Source: Candidatus Accumulibacter sp. UBA704 (GTDB lineage: Bacteria; Pseudomonadota; Gammaproteobacteria; Burkholderiales; Rhodocyclaceae). From it: a stretch of DNA of 6,488 nucleotides. Of the stretch, positions 6,071-6,488 are shown piece by piece (positions within the stretch are counted from its first letter, which is position 1; every line of letters starts with the position of its first letter). The notes under the pieces were generated by a model that did not search any database, had not been told where the DNA came from, and worked only from the letters and a program-made list of their open reading frames with translations. A program made the translations under genes and the position numbers. The stretch is from contig DBMG01000131.1 in assembly GCA_002304785.1 (NCBI GenBank), positions 10,564-17,051 on the forward strand, read 5' to 3'.

Positions 6071-6460
6071 CTACTGTATTCCCAGACGTTCCTTGTTTCG
6101 ATTGAGAAAGGCCGCAAACCTCAGGTCCTGAGTGAGAATCTGCTCCAGGAAGAGCTGCATGGGATGATCTCTCAGCATCGCAACGTCGGCTTCGGTCAAA
6201 TCCCTGTTTCTGTAACCTTCGACCGTTTTCAGGATTTCGAGATGCGATTTCCGGTGCTCCTGGTATTCCGGATACGCAAAAACTCTCATGATGGATTCTT
6301 CGGCGTAGAAGTGGAATTTGAGTTTTTCGCAAAGGTTTTCAAGAAGAGCGTGCCAACGTTCCTTATCATCGATGGCCGCCTGCAGCGCGATGAAAATAGT
6401 CTCGATTTCCTCGTGCTGAGAGTCCAGCTCGGTAATATTAAGGATGTATTTCGAGTCCAC
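6071..6460 (-). CDS. Hemerythrin-like single-domain protein with one altered iron ligand
   Basis: Bacterial hemerythrins are four-helix proteins that bind O2 at a non-heme di-iron site with ligands from five His, one Glu and one Asp. Numbering from the GTG start, this 129-residue protein has His16 (LDSQHEEI), His50 and Glu54 (KFHFYAEES), His69 and His73 (YPEYQEHRKSHLEIL) and Asp112 (ILTQDLRF). The His expected five residues before that Asp is Gln107 (codon CAG at 6142-6140). Six of seven ligands are therefore kept. Length is normal for a stand-alone bacteriohemerythrin. I prefer GTG at 6460-6458 because AGGGGG lies 6 nt upstream. TTG at 6478 would add six residues, and an in-frame stop at 6484-6482 excludes any start farther upstream. 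The gene looks richer in A and T than its neighbours. It may store or sense O2, but oxygen binding is uncertain given the Gln. Its relation to tnaA downstream is unknown. Confidence 0.85.
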   Translation of the reverse strand: MDSKYILNITELDSQHEEIETIFIALQAAIDDKERWHALLENLCEKLKFHFYAEESIMRVFAYPEYQEHRKSHLEILKTVEGYRNRDLTEADVAMLRDHPMQLFLEQILTQDLRFAAFLNRNKERLGIQ

Positions 6461-6488
6461 AGACAGCCCCCTATCCAACGATTATCCA

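Noticed and set aside
5802..6131. Plus-strand ORF of 109 codons across the tnaA leader
   Set aside because: The translation has no recognisable motif, there is no Shine-Dalgarno, and it runs into the antisense of the hemerythrin-like gene. It is most likely chance.

Overview
The window looks like chromosomal DNA from a GC-rich Gram-negative proteobacterium, probably a betaproteobacterium. The lineage is inferred from the outer-membrane efflux lipoprotein, the EmrAB-type pump, the codon usage and a GTCATTCCGG-type intergenic repeat; no rRNA or marker gene confirms it. I see no mobile element, CRISPR array, tRNA or rRNA.

Positions 1-3568, all on the minus strand, hold a three-gene multidrug efflux operon. 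Transcription order is nodT/oprM-type outer-membrane factor (3568-2093), emrA-type periplasmic adaptor (2069-936), then emrB-type 14-TM MFS pump (923 to beyond position 1; the C-terminal part lies outside the window). The gaps are 23 and 12 nt, so the genes should be co-transcribed. Together they would form a proton-driven conduit across both membranes.

Positions 3569-3666 are a compact 98-bp divergent control region. Two back-to-back sigma70-like promoters interleave, and the -10 of each overlaps a perfect inverted repeat. Both repeats are built from the half-site AACTGWAC, but they have different spacers (1 and 6 nt). The divergent gene at 3667-4281 (+) is a TetR/AcrR-family regulator, most simply a repressor of both itself and the pump operon.

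Positions 4282-4399 separate the convergent tetR and tnaA genes and carry a 69-bp imperfect inverted repeat that could act as a bidirectional terminator. Positions 4400-5773 (-) encode a tryptophanase/tyrosine phenol-lyase family PLP enzyme. Its specificity residues (Asp125, Ile381, His448) are of the tryptophanase type, so it should make indole, pyruvate and ammonia from tryptophan.

Positions 5774-6070 are a 297-nt gene-free leader upstream of tnaA. It contains a 26-bp imperfect palindrome, small stem-loops and two overlapping short ORFs, each with a single Trp codon. These are weak candidates for a TnaC-like leader peptide. Positions 6071-6460 (-) encode a single-domain hemerythrin-like protein in which one of the five iron-ligand histidines is replaced by Gln.

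Overall this is a fairly conventional efflux/regulator locus next to an indole-producing enzyme. The points most worth following up are the paired-operator architecture, the altered hemerythrin site and the tnaA leader. I did not find convincing evidence for an entirely new system.
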